NCBI RefSeq assembly: GCF_042686195.1
Contig: NZ_JBHUOQ010000001.1
Coordinates: 248,001 to 312,000 of the forward strand
Source of the DNA: Corticicoccus populi
GTDB lineage: Bacteria > Bacillota > Bacilli > Staphylococcales > Salinicoccaceae
DNA length: 64,000 nucleotides
Direction: 5' to 3'
The number at the start of each line of letters is the position of its first letter. Position 1 is the stretch's first letter. A program made the translations under genes and the position numbers. The notes beneath the pieces were generated by a model that saw only the letters and a program-made list of their open reading frames with translations, had not been told where the DNA came from and made no database searches. Below, piece by piece: positions 8,729 through 17,391 of this stretch.

Positions 8729-9592
8729 ATGCCGGAATTACCGGAAGTAGAATTAGTAAAAAGAGATTTGTCTGCGGTTGAAGGGCTCACTGTCGACGAA
8801 GTGACAGTATCCGATTATGTGACGTCAGGTCATGAAGCGGGCAGAAAAACAATTATTAAACAGCCTGTCCCTCTGTTTGTAGGGGAGATGACAGGTGCAG
8901 AAATCATTAAAGTGGGCAGACGCGGCAAATATTTGTATTTCATTCTTAAAAAGTTTGAGGAAACATATTATTTGATGAGTCATCTCGGAATGAGCGGCGG
9001 ATATTTCCATGTCCGCTCATTCAATGATATTCAGGAATTAAATTACCGGAAGCACTGGCAGGTGCAGTTTACACTGTCTGACGGAACATTCCTTGTGTAC
9101 AGTGACATCCGACGGTTCGGCGAAATGCAGGTGGTGCCTTCATTTTCAGCTTTTCTGCCGCTTTCTGCCATGGCTCCAGAATATACTGATGCTGCATCGA
9201 GAGAATATTTTCTGCACCAGCTGTCGAAAGATAAGTACCAGAACAAGCAGATTAAAGCAGTGATTATGGATGCAGGTGTGATTCCCGGTGTCGGTAATAT
9301 TTACGCTTCTGAAAGTCTGTATAGTGCCGGAATTCTCCCGTCGAGAAAAGTGAGATACATTTCGAAGGCAAGATTAAACACATTATTTGATGAGATAGTC
9401 AATGTATTTGAACTGTCACTGTTAAACGGAGGTTCGACGATTTCAGATTATAGAAGTCTGTCCGGAAGTTCCGGTAAAATGCAGGACAGGTTCAATGTGT
9501 ATCAGAAGAAAACATGTCCAAAGGGGCATGAGATAAAAACAAAAATCATAGCAGGCAGAAACACATTTTATTGTACAAGATGCCAGAAATAG
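8729..9592 (+). CDS. mutM: Formamidopyrimidine-DNA glycosylase
   Basis: 287 residues. It begins MPELPEVELVKRDL, the Fpg signature in which Pro2 and Glu3 are catalytic; the conserved Lys lies in GRRGKYL, and the C-terminal finger loop keeps the Arg (AGRNTFYCTRCQK). It excises 8-oxoguanine and formamidopyrimidines from DNA. Odd point: the zinc finger is not the usual C-x2-C-x16-C-x2-C; the first half reads CPKGHE, so the second Cys is absent and a His lies one residue later (C-x3-H-x14-C-x2-C). It sits between polA and coaE with gaps of only 8 bp. Confidence 0.95.
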   Translation: MPELPEVELVKRDLSAVEGLTVDEVTVSDYVTSGHEAGRKTIIKQPVPLFVGEMTGAEIIKVGRRGKYLYFILKKFEETYYLMSHLGMSGGYFHVRSFNDIQELNYRKHWQVQFTLSDGTFLVYSDIRRFGEMQVVPSFSAFLPLSAMAPEYTDAASREYFLHQLSKDKYQNKQIKAVIMDAGVIPGVGNIYASESLYSAGILPSRKVRYISKARLNTLFDEIVNVFELSLLNGGSTISDYRSLSGSSGKMQDRFNVYQKKTCPKGHEIKTKIIAGRNTFYCTRCQK

Positions 9593-9600
9593 GTGGACAG

Positions 9601-10185
9601 ATGAATAAAGTAATTGGATTAACAGGCGGTATTGCGAGTGGTAAATCAACTGCTTCGGATTACATAAAATCCCAAGGGTACCCGGTACTCGACGCGGATA
9701 TTTATTCCCGGAAAGCACTTGATAAAGGAATGCCGGGCTATAAGAAGGTGGTTGACCATTTCGGACGTGATATTCTGGATGAGAGCTTTGAGATTGACCG
9801 TAAAAAACTCGGTCAGATTATCTTTACTGATAAAAGTGAACGGGAAATGTTGAACAGTATTGTACATCCTGAAGTCCGAAGAATGATGAATGAGGATCAG
9901 ACACGATTTTTGGAAGAATCCCATGTATTTTTGGATATTCCTTTGTTGTTTGAAAATGGACTGGATAAAAACTGTGACATTACAATTACTGTTTTTGTGA
10001 ACAGTGATGTTCAGCTCGCACGTCTGATGGCAAGGAACCAATTATCGAAAGTGGATGCTAAGGCCCGGATCAACAGTCAGATGTCGCTTGAAGAAAAGAA
10101 AAAAAGAGCGACATATCAGTTTGACAACAATGGTTCAAAGACGGATTTGTATGCTCAGATTAATGATTTTCTAAACAGTCTGTAA
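9601..10185 (+). CDS. coaE: Dephospho-CoA kinase
   Basis: 194 residues, normal length. The P-loop is LTGGIASGKS at residues 6-15, followed by DADIYSRKAL and HPEVRR, all family hallmarks. It phosphorylates the 3'-OH of dephospho-CoA, the last step of CoA synthesis. The start at 9601 is chosen because AGGTGG (9591-9596) lies just before it; an in-frame ATG at 9571 falls inside mutM and has no ribosome binding site. Third gene of polA-mutM-coaE. Confidence 0.95.
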   Translation: MNKVIGLTGGIASGKSTASDYIKSQGYPVLDADIYSRKALDKGMPGYKKVVDHFGRDILDESFEIDRKKLGQIIFTDKSEREMLNSIVHPEVRRMMNEDQTRFLEESHVFLDIPLLFENGLDKNCDITITVFVNSDVQLARLMARNQLSKVDAKARINSQMSLEEKKKRATYQFDNNGSKTDLYAQINDFLNSL

Positions 10186-10238
10186 TCAAAAATACAGCGG
10201 ATAAAAAAATTGAAAATAAAATCACAATATACGTTTTT

Positions 10239-10298
10239 AACTCCCTTTTAATGTGTTATACTAATTATGAAAAAGCATAACATATATATAAGGGAGTT
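10239..10298 (+). promoter_or_regulatory. gapB control region with nested inverted repeats
   Basis: Extended -10 TGTTATACT (10254-10262) with a weak -35. An outer perfect 9-bp inverted repeat AACTCCCTT (10239-10247)/AAGGGAGTT (10290-10298) places its right arm exactly on the gapB ribosome binding site and the T-run that follows. An inner repeat TGTTAT (10254-10259)/ATAACA (10277-10282) overlaps the -10. The outer stem could terminate coaE read-through and mask the ribosome binding site of long transcripts; the inner one could be an operator, for example for a CcpN-like repressor known to control gapB in Bacillus. Confidence 0.5.
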
Positions 10299-10303
10299 TT
10301 TTT

Positions 10304-11311
10304 ATGACAAAAGTTGCGATTAATGGTTTAGGTAGAATAGGAAGAATGGTGTTCCGTCTGATTGCAGATTCAGAACATCTTGAGCTTGCAGCGGTCAATG
10401 CAAGTTACCCTGCAGAAACTCTGGCACATTTGATTAATTATGACTCCACACACGGCAGATGGGAAAAAACTGTTGAAGCAAAAGGAAGCGCTTTATATGT
10501 GAACGGGAAAGAAATTAAAATTGTTTCTGACAGAGATCCGGCGAATCTGCCATGGAAAGAGCTTGAAGTAGATATTGTTTTTGAGGCGACAGGTAAATTC
10601 AACCACGGGGATAAAGCACAGGGACATCTTGATGCAGGTGCGAAAAAAGTGCTGCTCACCGGACCGTCAAAAGGCGGGAATGTACAGACTATTGTTATCG
10701 GAGCGAATGAAAGTGAACTTGATGTAAGCGGATACAATGTTTTTTCGAACGCTTCATGTACCACGAACTGTCTCGCACCGGTTGCAAAAGTGCTGAATGA
10801 CTCATTCGGTATTGAAAGCGGCCTGATGACGACAGTACATGCTTACACAAATGATCAGAATACGCTGGATAATCCGCATAAAGATCTGCGCCGTGCCCGT
10901 ACAGCATCAGACAGTATTATACCGACATCAACCGGAGCTGCGAAAGCGCTTGGGGTTGTTCTTCCGGAATTGAATGATAAACTGGACGGTCTGGCACTCC
11001 GTGTTCCGACACCGAACGTATCCCTTGTGGATCTCGTGGTGGACTTAAACAAAACAGTGACTGCAGAAGAAGTGAATGAAACATTTGAAAAGCATGCTGA
11101 AGGTAATCTGAAAGGGGTTCTCGGTGTGACATATGAACCGCTTGTATCAAAGGATTTTAATACCGATTCAAGAAGTGTCGTTATTGACGGCTCCCTTACG
11201 ATGGTGATGCGTGATAATAAGGTCAAGGTTCTTGCATGGTATGACAATGAGTGGGGTTATTCTGTCAGAACTGTGGAACTCGCAAAAGCAATTGCGGAAG
11301 GTATGAAATAA
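10304..11311 (+). CDS. gapB: Glyceraldehyde-3-phosphate dehydrogenase 2 (gluconeogenic type)
   Basis: 335 residues. N-terminal NGLGRIGRMVFR cofactor fold, catalytic Cys in NASCTTNCLAP, and NPHKDLRRAR near residue 190, characteristic of GapB rather than glycolytic GapA. In Bacillus and Staphylococcus GapB works in the gluconeogenic direction, usually with NADP. Its position between coaE and nrdR is the standard one in Bacillales. It lies behind its own promoter with inverted repeats, consistent with control by carbon source, and is closed by a long-range terminator. Confidence 0.93.
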   Translation: MTKVAINGLGRIGRMVFRLIADSEHLELAAVNASYPAETLAHLINYDSTHGRWEKTVEAKGSALYVNGKEIKIVSDRDPANLPWKELEVDIVFEATGKFNHGDKAQGHLDAGAKKVLLTGPSKGGNVQTIVIGANESELDVSGYNVFSNASCTTNCLAPVAKVLNDSFGIESGLMTTVHAYTNDQNTLDNPHKDLRRARTASDSIIPTSTGAAKALGVVLPELNDKLDGLALRVPTPNVSLVDLVVDLNKTVTAEEVNETFEKHAEGNLKGVLGVTYEPLVSKDFNTDSRSVVIDGSLTMVMRDNKVKVLAWYDNEWGYSVRTVELAKAIAEGMK

Positions 11312-11320
11312 AGTGTCTGC

Positions 11321-11388
11321 CCGGGATATACAAGGATATAGTTGTCTTTACAGACAGCTTTTATCTTATGTGTATCCCGGTTTTTATT
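11321..11388 (+). terminator. Long-range terminator after gapB
   Basis: A 10-bp stem CCGGGATATA (11321-11330)/TGTATCCCGG (11371-11380, one G-U pair) closes a 40-nt loop containing a second hairpin TGTCT (11343-11347)/AGACA (11352-11356); five T follow. Confidence 0.65.
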
Positions 11389-11402
11389 ATTAAGTCAGGA
11401 TT

Positions 11403-11411
11403 TGTTATAAT
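11403..11411 (+). promoter_or_regulatory. Extended -10 promoter element for nrdR-dnaB-dnaI
   Basis: TGTTATAAT (11403-11411), a perfect -10 with the TGn extension and no good -35, 33 bp before nrdR. Confidence 0.55.
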
Positions 11412-11443
11412 AGATAAGAAGATTAATTAAAGAGGTGAAGATT

Positions 11444-11917
11444 ATGAAATGTCCTCAGTGCCAGCATGACAGCTCAAAAGTGATTGATTCAAGACATACT
11501 GATGAGATGTCGGCAATCAGAAGACGGCGGGAATGTGAGAAGTGCGGCTTTAGATTTACGACTTTTGAACGTGTTGAGTTAACACCTCTTGTGGTAGTAA
11601 AGAAAGACGGGACGAGGGAAGTATTTTCAAGGGAAAAAGTGCTGGACGGTCTTTTAAGGGCATGTGAAAAAAGAGCGATTCCGTACAGTGAACTTGAAAA
11701 ACGGACGGATAATGTTGAAGCTGACTTGAGAAATTTAAATAAGGCGGAAGTGTCATCGAATGATATCGGTGAATGTGTAATGAAAGAATTAATTACACTT
11801 GATCAGGTGGCGTATGTGAGATTTGCGTCTGTATATAAGGAATTTAAAGATATCGACCAGTTGATGGATACGTTAAATCACCTTGCTGAAGGCAGGAATG
11901 AAGATGAACTTCAATGA
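11444..11917 (+). CDS. nrdR: Transcriptional repressor of ribonucleotide reductase genes
   Basis: 157 residues, the usual size. It begins MKCPQCQHDSSKVIDSR and continues RRRRECEKCGFRFTTFER, the four-Cys zinc ribbon that binds NrdR boxes, followed by an ATP-cone (VVKKDGTREVFSREK) that senses ATP/dATP. The ATG at 11444 lies seven bases after AGAGGTG. It overlaps dnaB and precedes dnaI, the conserved Firmicute arrangement. Confidence 0.96.
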   Translation: MKCPQCQHDSSKVIDSRHTDEMSAIRRRRECEKCGFRFTTFERVELTPLVVVKKDGTREVFSREKVLDGLLRACEKRAIPYSELEKRTDNVEADLRNLNKAEVSSNDIGECVMKELITLDQVAYVRFASVYKEFKDIDQLMDTLNHLAEGRNEDELQ

Positions 11918-13223
11918 CAGATTAAAACCGAATACTGAATTTATAGTATATGCGCCGATGAGGCTGTCAGCGGATCATCATGAAGTGTTGAATCAGTTGT
12001 ATTTACCGGTTCTTCAATCCGATACGCTGATGGCTTATTTATATTTACATGAGTCTACGGCGCATTATAAACCGTTGACTCATCGTTTTCACAAAGAAAT
12101 CATGGATGCTCTGTCAATACCGCTGTCCGCATTTTCAGATATGCTTGAAAAGCTGGAAGGTATCGGGCTCATCCGGACATATGTGTCTAATAAAGACCAC
12201 GATGATTTATTTGTATATGAACTTCTGAGTCCGATGTCTGCAGAAGCATTTTTTAAAGATCCGATGATGAGTATGTATTTACACGGCAGAATCGGTTCTG
12301 AGCAGTATAAAGAGAAAAGGAGCCGCCTGAGTTATCCGGCGCTCCCGGATGAAATTAGTGATGTGACACGGAAATTCACTGAAGTGTTCCGTCATAACGA
12401 AACGGATGAATTTGAACTGCCGTCAGAGGATTTTAAACGGGATGTGCAGTCAACAGGTGCCAACGTTGATATGGACGACTTTGATTTTGATGTACTCTAT
12501 ACGCATTTAAAAGGTACCAAGATTGATAAGAAATTCTTTAACAGAGATGTTAGAATGTTGATTGTAAAGCTGAGTGTACTGTTTAATTTAAATGCATATG
12601 ATATGAAGATGATTTTATTGAATTCCACGAATCAATACCGGGGAATTGATAAAGAAAAATTGAAGTACGAAGCAAGAAGTTATTATCAGAAAGAATATAA
12701 TAAACCGATGCCCGCTTTAACATCCGTCCGCCAAAAAGAACCGGATACAGAAGAGCATGCAGATGAAATGGGTTATATTACATCGTTAAACGGAATCAGT
12801 CCTGTGGACCGGCTGAACGATTTAAAATCTTTTTCGCCGAGTGACACGGATTTAAAACTGGTTACGGATATTATTGCGAATACGACACTTGAGAACGGCG
12901 TGATCAATGTCCTTCTCGAATACGTGTTTCAGATTCAGGAAGGGGAACTTCCTGTCCCTTATACAATGAAAATTGCAAGGGACTGGCAGAAGGCGGGATA
13001 TCAGTCTGCAGAAGAAGCGTATCAGTCCATTATCGACTACAGGAAAGAACAGGAAAAAAGAAAGCGCGGGAAACCAGGCAGAGTCCGGGACGGCGAGAAG
13101 AAGCCGTATTGGATGGATAAAGAGAAAGCAAAAGATGCAGAACCTGTGAATTACAGCAGTCAGAAAACCGCAAAGGATGACCCGGAGCTGCAGAAGATGA
13201 TCGATGAATTCAGAAAAAATTAG
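11904..13223 (+). CDS. dnaB: Replication initiation and membrane attachment protein DnaB
   Basis: About 439 residues. This is the Firmicute DnaB (not the helicase), which with DnaD and DnaI loads the replicative helicase at the origin and at PriA restart sites. Recognition rests on the nrdR-dnaB-dnaI context and the DnaB/DnaD-type repeats, including a C-terminal block near residues 290-390 with WQKAGYQSAEEAYQSI before a Lys/Arg-rich tail. The start is ATG 11904 or 11898; both lie within the nrdR 3' end behind GGCAGGA, so the two genes overlap by 14-20 bases and are translationally coupled. Confidence 0.9.
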   Translation: MNFNDRLKPNTEFIVYAPMRLSADHHEVLNQLYLPVLQSDTLMAYLYLHESTAHYKPLTHRFHKEIMDALSIPLSAFSDMLEKLEGIGLIRTYVSNKDHDDLFVYELLSPMSAEAFFKDPMMSMYLHGRIGSEQYKEKRSRLSYPALPDEISDVTRKFTEVFRHNETDEFELPSEDFKRDVQSTGANVDMDDFDFDVLYTHLKGTKIDKKFFNRDVRMLIVKLSVLFNLNAYDMKMILLNSTNQYRGIDKEKLKYEARSYYQKEYNKPMPALTSVRQKEPDTEEHADEMGYITSLNGISPVDRLNDLKSFSPSDTDLKLVTDIIANTTLENGVINVLLEYVFQIQEGELPVPYTMKIARDWQKAGYQSAEEAYQSIIDYRKEQEKRKRGKPGRVRDGEKKPYWMDKEKAKDAEPVNYSSQKTAKDDPELQKMIDEFRKN

Positions 13224-13232
13224 GTGATTAGT

Positions 13233-14159
13233 ATGGAATCAATGAGTGATCTGCTCAAAACCAATAAAAGAATTGAACAGAATAATGAACGGATTTACCA
13301 GCAGTTAATCCAGCACCCTAAAATCACAGCGCTGATTAATGATAAAGAAAAGCCGCTGACTGCTTCAATGATCAGAAATGATATGATTACACTGAAGCAT
13401 TACGCAGATCAGCCGACTGAGTGCGAAGTGGACAGTGACGGAAACTGTATCAGCCATCCGGATGGATATGTGATTAATATTGATATCCGCGAGGGCCGTG
13501 CGAACATGTATTATACACCGTGTCCGGTAAAAGAACGTCAGGATGCGTTTAGAAGAAAAGAAAATTTAATTCAGTCCTACCATGTGCCGAAGGATATTAA
13601 GAACGCGACATTTGATACGATTTTTATCGACGGGGATTCAAACCGGAATCCGTTAATCAGAAAAGCCATCCAAGTTACGAAAGATATCGCATCCGGTGAC
13701 AACTACCGCGGTCTTTACGTCCATGGTGAGTTCGGTATCGGGAAGTCTTATATTTTAGGCTGTATCGCCAATGAACTGAAGGAAAAATCTGTGTCATCCA
13801 TGATTGTATATGTGCCTGAAATATTGAGGGATTTAAAAGCCGGTTTCAGAGACGGGACAACAGATGAGAAATATAGAACGTTTAAAGAAGCGGAAGTATT
13901 GATTCTCGATGATCTCGGTGCTGAAGATGTGACGCCGTGGGCGAGGGATGAAATTATTACGAGCCTCCTTCACCACCGGATGGTGCAGAATAAACCGACG
14001 TTCATCAGTTCCAATTACAGTATCAGTGACCTCGAGTATAGATACAGCATCACGAAAGAAAACGGACGTGAAGAAACAAAAGCCCGCAGAATGACAGAAC
14101 GTATCCGCGCGCTCTGTGAAGAGTTTGAACTTAAAGGGAAGAATTACCGTACAAAATAG
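13233..14159 (+). CDS. dnaI: Primosomal helicase loader DnaI
   Basis: 308 residues. The N-terminal helicase-binding part carries conserved Cys and His residues (CEVDSDGNCISH, and a further Cys in YYTPCPVKERQ) fitting the DnaI zinc-binding domain. The AAA+ part has Walker A GEFGIGKSY near residue 170 and Walker B VLILDDLGAED near 225. It loads DnaC-type helicase onto DNA. ATG 13233 follows AGGTGAT; the in-frame GTG at 13224 is inside that site. Last gene of nrdR-dnaB-dnaI. Confidence 0.95.
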   Translation: MESMSDLLKTNKRIEQNNERIYQQLIQHPKITALINDKEKPLTASMIRNDMITLKHYADQPTECEVDSDGNCISHPDGYVINIDIREGRANMYYTPCPVKERQDAFRRKENLIQSYHVPKDIKNATFDTIFIDGDSNRNPLIRKAIQVTKDIASGDNYRGLYVHGEFGIGKSYILGCIANELKEKSVSSMIVYVPEILRDLKAGFRDGTTDEKYRTFKEAEVLILDDLGAEDVTPWARDEIITSLLHHRMVQNKPTFISSNYSISDLEYRYSITKENGREETKARRMTERIRALCEEFELKGKNYRTK

Positions 14160-14189
14160 TACGATGATGATCTGCATGATAAAGAACGG

Positions 14190-14218
14190 TTGCGGAACTG
14201 AATGAATTTATGTATAAT
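14190..14218 (+). promoter_or_regulatory. thrS promoter
   Basis: TTGCGG (14190-14195), 17-bp spacer, TATAAT (14213-14218) preceded by TG. It lies 30 bp beyond dnaI and starts the T-box leader. Confidence 0.75.
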
Positions 14219-14244
14219 CTATCTATAATTTCATTATTGTAAAT

Positions 14245-14464
14245 CCAAGGACAAGACTTGAATGTGTTTTTTAAAAGAGAGTGCATGGTGCGCTGAAACA
14301 TGCATACTAAACCGTGAAAGGTTACTCCCTTGATATATGCCGGTTAATACCCGGACGTTTTAAGTGCGTTAAGCTTATCTTGAGTTGAGAATCTGATTCT
14401 CATAAATCAGGGTGGTACCACGGTTATAATCGTCCCTCTATTTTAATAGAGGGGCGATTTTTTT
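14245..14464 (+). ncRNA. T-box leader riboswitch (threonyl-tRNA)
   Basis: The region between dnaI and thrS holds the conserved T-box core AGGGTGGTACCACGG (14409-14423) that pairs with the uncharged tRNA acceptor end, followed by a terminator stem CGTCCCTCTATT (14431-14442)/AATAGAGGGGCG (14445-14456) and a T-run to 14464. The upstream stem I region begins near the AAGGACAAG at 14247. Uncharged tRNA-Thr is expected to stabilise the antiterminator and switch on thrS. I could not fix the specifier triplet with confidence. Confidence 0.92.
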
Positions 14465-14494
14465 GATAATGAAAAAATTGAAAGGATGATAAGT

Positions 14495-16423
14495 ATGAGT
14501 GAAGTTAATATTAAATTTCCAGATGGAAATGTAAAAGAATTTGAATCCGGCGTCACTGCAGAAGAGATTGCACAGTCCATTTCACCAGGTTTAAAGAAAG
14601 CGGCTGTTGCTGCTAAAGTGAACGGGGAAATGTATGATCTCCGCCGTCCGATTGAAAACGATGCGGATTTTGAATTATTTACAAACAAGAATGAAGAAGG
14701 TCTTGAGGTACTGCGTCATTCTACAGCACACCTGATGGCACAGGCACTGAAACGCTTGTACGGTGATGTAAAGTTTGGTGTCGGTCCTGTCATTGAAGAA
14801 GGATTTTACTACGACTTTGATATGGATGAAAAAATTTCTTCCGATGACTTTCCTAAAATTGAAAAAGAGATGCAGAGAATTGTTGATGAAAATGTTGAAA
14901 TCCACCGTAAAGTATTGTCCCGAAACGAAGCAAAAGAATTATTTAAAGATGATCCGTATAAGCAGGAGCTGATTGATGCGATTCCTGAAGATGAGAAAGT
15001 GACAGTCTATTCTCAAGGAGAATTTACAGATTTATGCCGCGGAGTACACGTTCCGCAGACTTCAAAAATAAAAGTCTTTAAACTGTTATCCACTGCCGGT
15101 GCGTACTGGAGAGGGGATGCAGATAACAAAATGCTTCAAAGAATTTACGGAACTGCATTCTTTGATAAAAAAGATTTAAAAGCATATTTAAATCTGCTTG
15201 AAGAAAGAAAAGAACGCGACCACCGGAAAATCGGTAAAGATATGAAATTGTTCCAGAACAATCAGAATATCGGTGCAGGCCTGCCGCTCTGGCTGCCGAA
15301 CGGTGCAACAATCCGGAGAGAAATCGAGCGTTATATTGTGGACAAGGAAGTTGAACTCGGTTATGACCATGTATACACTCCAATCATGGCAAATGTTGAT
15401 CTATACAAGCAGAGCGGACACTGGGAGCACTATCAGGAAGATATGTTCCCGCCGATGGATTTAGACGGTGAGGAGTATGTCCTTCGTCCGATGAACTGCC
15501 CGCATCATATGATGATTTATAAGGCAGAGAAGCATTCATACAGAGAACTGCCGATTCGCATTGCAGAGCTCGGCATGATGCATCGTTATGAGGCGAGCGG
15601 GGCGGTCAGCGGACTGCAGCGCGTCCGGGGAATGGTTTTAAATGATGCGCACGTATTTGTCCGTCCGGATCAGATTAAAGAAGAGTTTATCCGTGTCGTC
15701 AATTTAATGCTTGAAGTATACGGTGATTTCGGTATTAAAGACTATTCATTCCGTCTCAGCTATCGTGACCCTGATAATAAAGAAAAATACTTTGACGATG
15801 ATGCCATGTGGAATAATGCTGAGAGCATGCTGAAAGAAGCTGTAGATGAAATGGGTCTTGAATATGTGGAGGCGCTCGATGAAGCGGCATTCTACGGTCC
15901 GAAACTCGATGTACAGGTGAAAACAGCACTTGGTAAAGAGGAGACTTTATCTACAGTGCAGCTTGATTTCCTTCTGCCTGAGCGTTTTGACCTCGGCTAT
16001 GTCGGCAATGACGGTGAAAATCACAGACCGGTCGTGATCCACCGAGGTATCGTTTCTACAATGGAACGTTTTGTGGCATTCCTGACTGAAGAATATAAGG
16101 GAGTGTTCCCGCTATGGCTTGCACCTCAGCAGGTGGAGATTATTCCGGTCAATGTGGATCTTCATTATGATTATGCAAGAAGCGTAAAGGATGAACTGAA
16201 ATCCCAGGGAATCCGGGTGAATATCGATGACCGTAATGAAAAACTCGGCTATAAAATCCGTGAAGCCCAGATGCGTAAAGTGCCGTATCAAATTGTTATC
16301 GGCGATAAGGAAATCGAAGAGAACGAAGTGAATGTCCGTAAATACGGCGAGCAGGAGCAGAATTCTTATGACCGTGAAGAATTTGCATGGAAGCTCGTGG
16401 ATGAAATTCGTCTGAAAAAATAA
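14495..16423 (+). CDS. thrS: Threonyl-tRNA synthetase
   Basis: 642 residues, full length. TGS domain (VNIKFPDGN at the start), the editing/SAD domain with HSTAHLMAQALKR, and a class II catalytic core with MNCPHHMMIYK, RIAELGMMHRYE and VIHRGIVSTMERF motifs, then an anticodon-binding domain ending in KLVDEIRLKK. ATG 14495 follows AAAGGATG at a normal distance; the ATG at 14486 overlaps that site. Controlled by the T-box immediately upstream. Confidence 0.97.
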   Translation: MSEVNIKFPDGNVKEFESGVTAEEIAQSISPGLKKAAVAAKVNGEMYDLRRPIENDADFELFTNKNEEGLEVLRHSTAHLMAQALKRLYGDVKFGVGPVIEEGFYYDFDMDEKISSDDFPKIEKEMQRIVDENVEIHRKVLSRNEAKELFKDDPYKQELIDAIPEDEKVTVYSQGEFTDLCRGVHVPQTSKIKVFKLLSTAGAYWRGDADNKMLQRIYGTAFFDKKDLKAYLNLLEERKERDHRKIGKDMKLFQNNQNIGAGLPLWLPNGATIRREIERYIVDKEVELGYDHVYTPIMANVDLYKQSGHWEHYQEDMFPPMDLDGEEYVLRPMNCPHHMMIYKAEKHSYRELPIRIAELGMMHRYEASGAVSGLQRVRGMVLNDAHVFVRPDQIKEEFIRVVNLMLEVYGDFGIKDYSFRLSYRDPDNKEKYFDDDAMWNNAESMLKEAVDEMGLEYVEALDEAAFYGPKLDVQVKTALGKEETLSTVQLDFLLPERFDLGYVGNDGENHRPVVIHRGIVSTMERFVAFLTEEYKGVFPLWLAPQQVEIIPVNVDLHYDYARSVKDELKSQGIRVNIDDRNEKLGYKIREAQMRKVPYQIVIGDKEIEENEVNVRKYGEQEQNSYDREEFAWKLVDEIRLKK

Positions 16424-16424
16424 T

Positions 16425-16453
16425 TTGACAAACAGTCAGTCGACGTGTATAGT
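16425..16453 (+). promoter_or_regulatory. infC-rpmI-rplT promoter
   Basis: Consensus TTGACA (16425-16430), 17-bp spacer, TATAGT (16448-16453) preceded by TGn. The strongest promoter match in the window, directly after thrS, suiting a ribosomal operon. Confidence 0.9.
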
Positions 16454-16461
16454 AGTAAGAG

Positions 16462-16598
16462 TTGATAAGAACGGACAAGAAGAAGCACCCGCTTCTCACC
16501 CGCAAACACTTAAAGTTGTGACCGGGTTACTTACGAAAACTGTACTGCCTTACGCGCGGTATGGATAAGTATGAGGCGGGCATATGCCCGCCTTTTTT
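16462..16598 (+). ncRNA. L20-type autoregulatory leader with terminator
   Basis: A structured leader precedes infC: AGAAGC-ACCC-GCTTCT hairpin near 16482-16497, CACCCG elements, and a terminal palindrome GGCGGGCAT/ATGCCCGCC (16575-16592) followed by six T. Position and elements match the Firmicute L20 leader, in which ribosomal protein L20 binds the mRNA and favours termination before infC. Confidence 0.75.
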
Positions 16599-16629
16599 GT
16601 TCGTCTTAAATCTTATGGAGGTGTCGACA

Positions 16630-17151
16630 ATAGCAAAGGACCAAACAATTATTAATGACCGTATCCGTGCTAAAGAAGTAAGACTCGTTGGACAGGATGG
16701 GGAGCAGATTGGTATTAAACCAACACGCGAAGCCCAGGAAATGGCTGACCGTGTAGAACTTGATTTAGTGCTTGTTGCTCCAAAAGCCAAGCCGCCGGTC
16801 GCACGTATTATGGACTACGGCAAGTTTAAGTATGAACAGCAGAAGAAAGAAAAAGAAGCTCGCAAAAAGCAGAAAATCATCAATGTTAAAGAAATCAGAC
16901 TATCACCGACAATTGAAGAGCATGATTTCAATACTAAATTGAAAAATGCACGTAAATTTATCGGTAAAGAAGACAAAGTGAAAGTTTCTATACGTTTCCG
17001 CGGTCGTGCGATTACGCATAAAGACATTGGACGTAAAGTACTGGAACGTTTTGCTGAAGAGCTTTCAGACATTACAACAATCGAACAGAGACCTAAGATG
17101 GAAGGTCGTTCCATGTTCCTGATTGTTGCACCAAACAATGATAACAAATAA
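16630..17151 (+). CDS. infC: Translation initiation factor IF-3 (AUA start likely)
   Basis: 173 residues from the proposed start: N-domain INDRIRAKEVRLVGQDGEQI, Lys-rich linker, and C-domain with IIEQRPKMEGR-type end, binding the 30S subunit and checking start codons. The only well-spaced start after GGAGGTG (16617-16623) is ATA at 16630, giving (M)AKDQTIINDR, aligned with the mature start of Bacillus IF3. The in-frame GTG at 16621 is part of the ribosome binding site. IF3 genes commonly use non-AUG starts for autoregulation. Upstream in-frame codons from 16561 belong to the leader terminator. Confidence 0.9.
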   Translation: MAKDQTIINDRIRAKEVRLVGQDGEQIGIKPTREAQEMADRVELDLVLVAPKAKPPVARIMDYGKFKYEQQKKEKEARKKQKIINVKEIRLSPTIEEHDFNTKLKNARKFIGKEDKVKVSIRFRGRAITHKDIGRKVLERFAEELSDITTIEQRPKMEGRSMFLIVAPNNDNK

Positions 17152-17166
17152 TCGGAGGGAAATTTC

Positions 17167-17367
17167 ATGCCAAAAATGAAAACACACAGAGGTTATGCTA
17201 AACGTGTTAAGAAAACAGGTACAGGTAAATTCAAGCGTAACCATGCTTACACAAGTCACTTATTCGCTAACAAATCTACTAAAGCGAAACGTAAATTAAG
17301 AAAATCTACATTAGTTGCGAAATCAGACGCAAAGAGATTAACACATCTTTTAGCTAGAGCGAAGTAA
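17167..17367 (+). CDS. rpmI: 50S ribosomal protein L35
   Basis: 66 residues, highly basic, starting MPKMKTHRGYAKRVKKTG, the L35 signature. GGAGGGAA ribosome binding site 15 bp after infC. Assembly protein of the large subunit, in the infC-rpmI-rplT operon. Confidence 0.98.
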   Translation: MPKMKTHRGYAKRVKKTGTGKFKRNHAYTSHLFANKSTKAKRKLRKSTLVAKSDAKRLTHLLARAK

Positions 17368-17391
17368 TTATATTATCAAGGAGGAATCACC

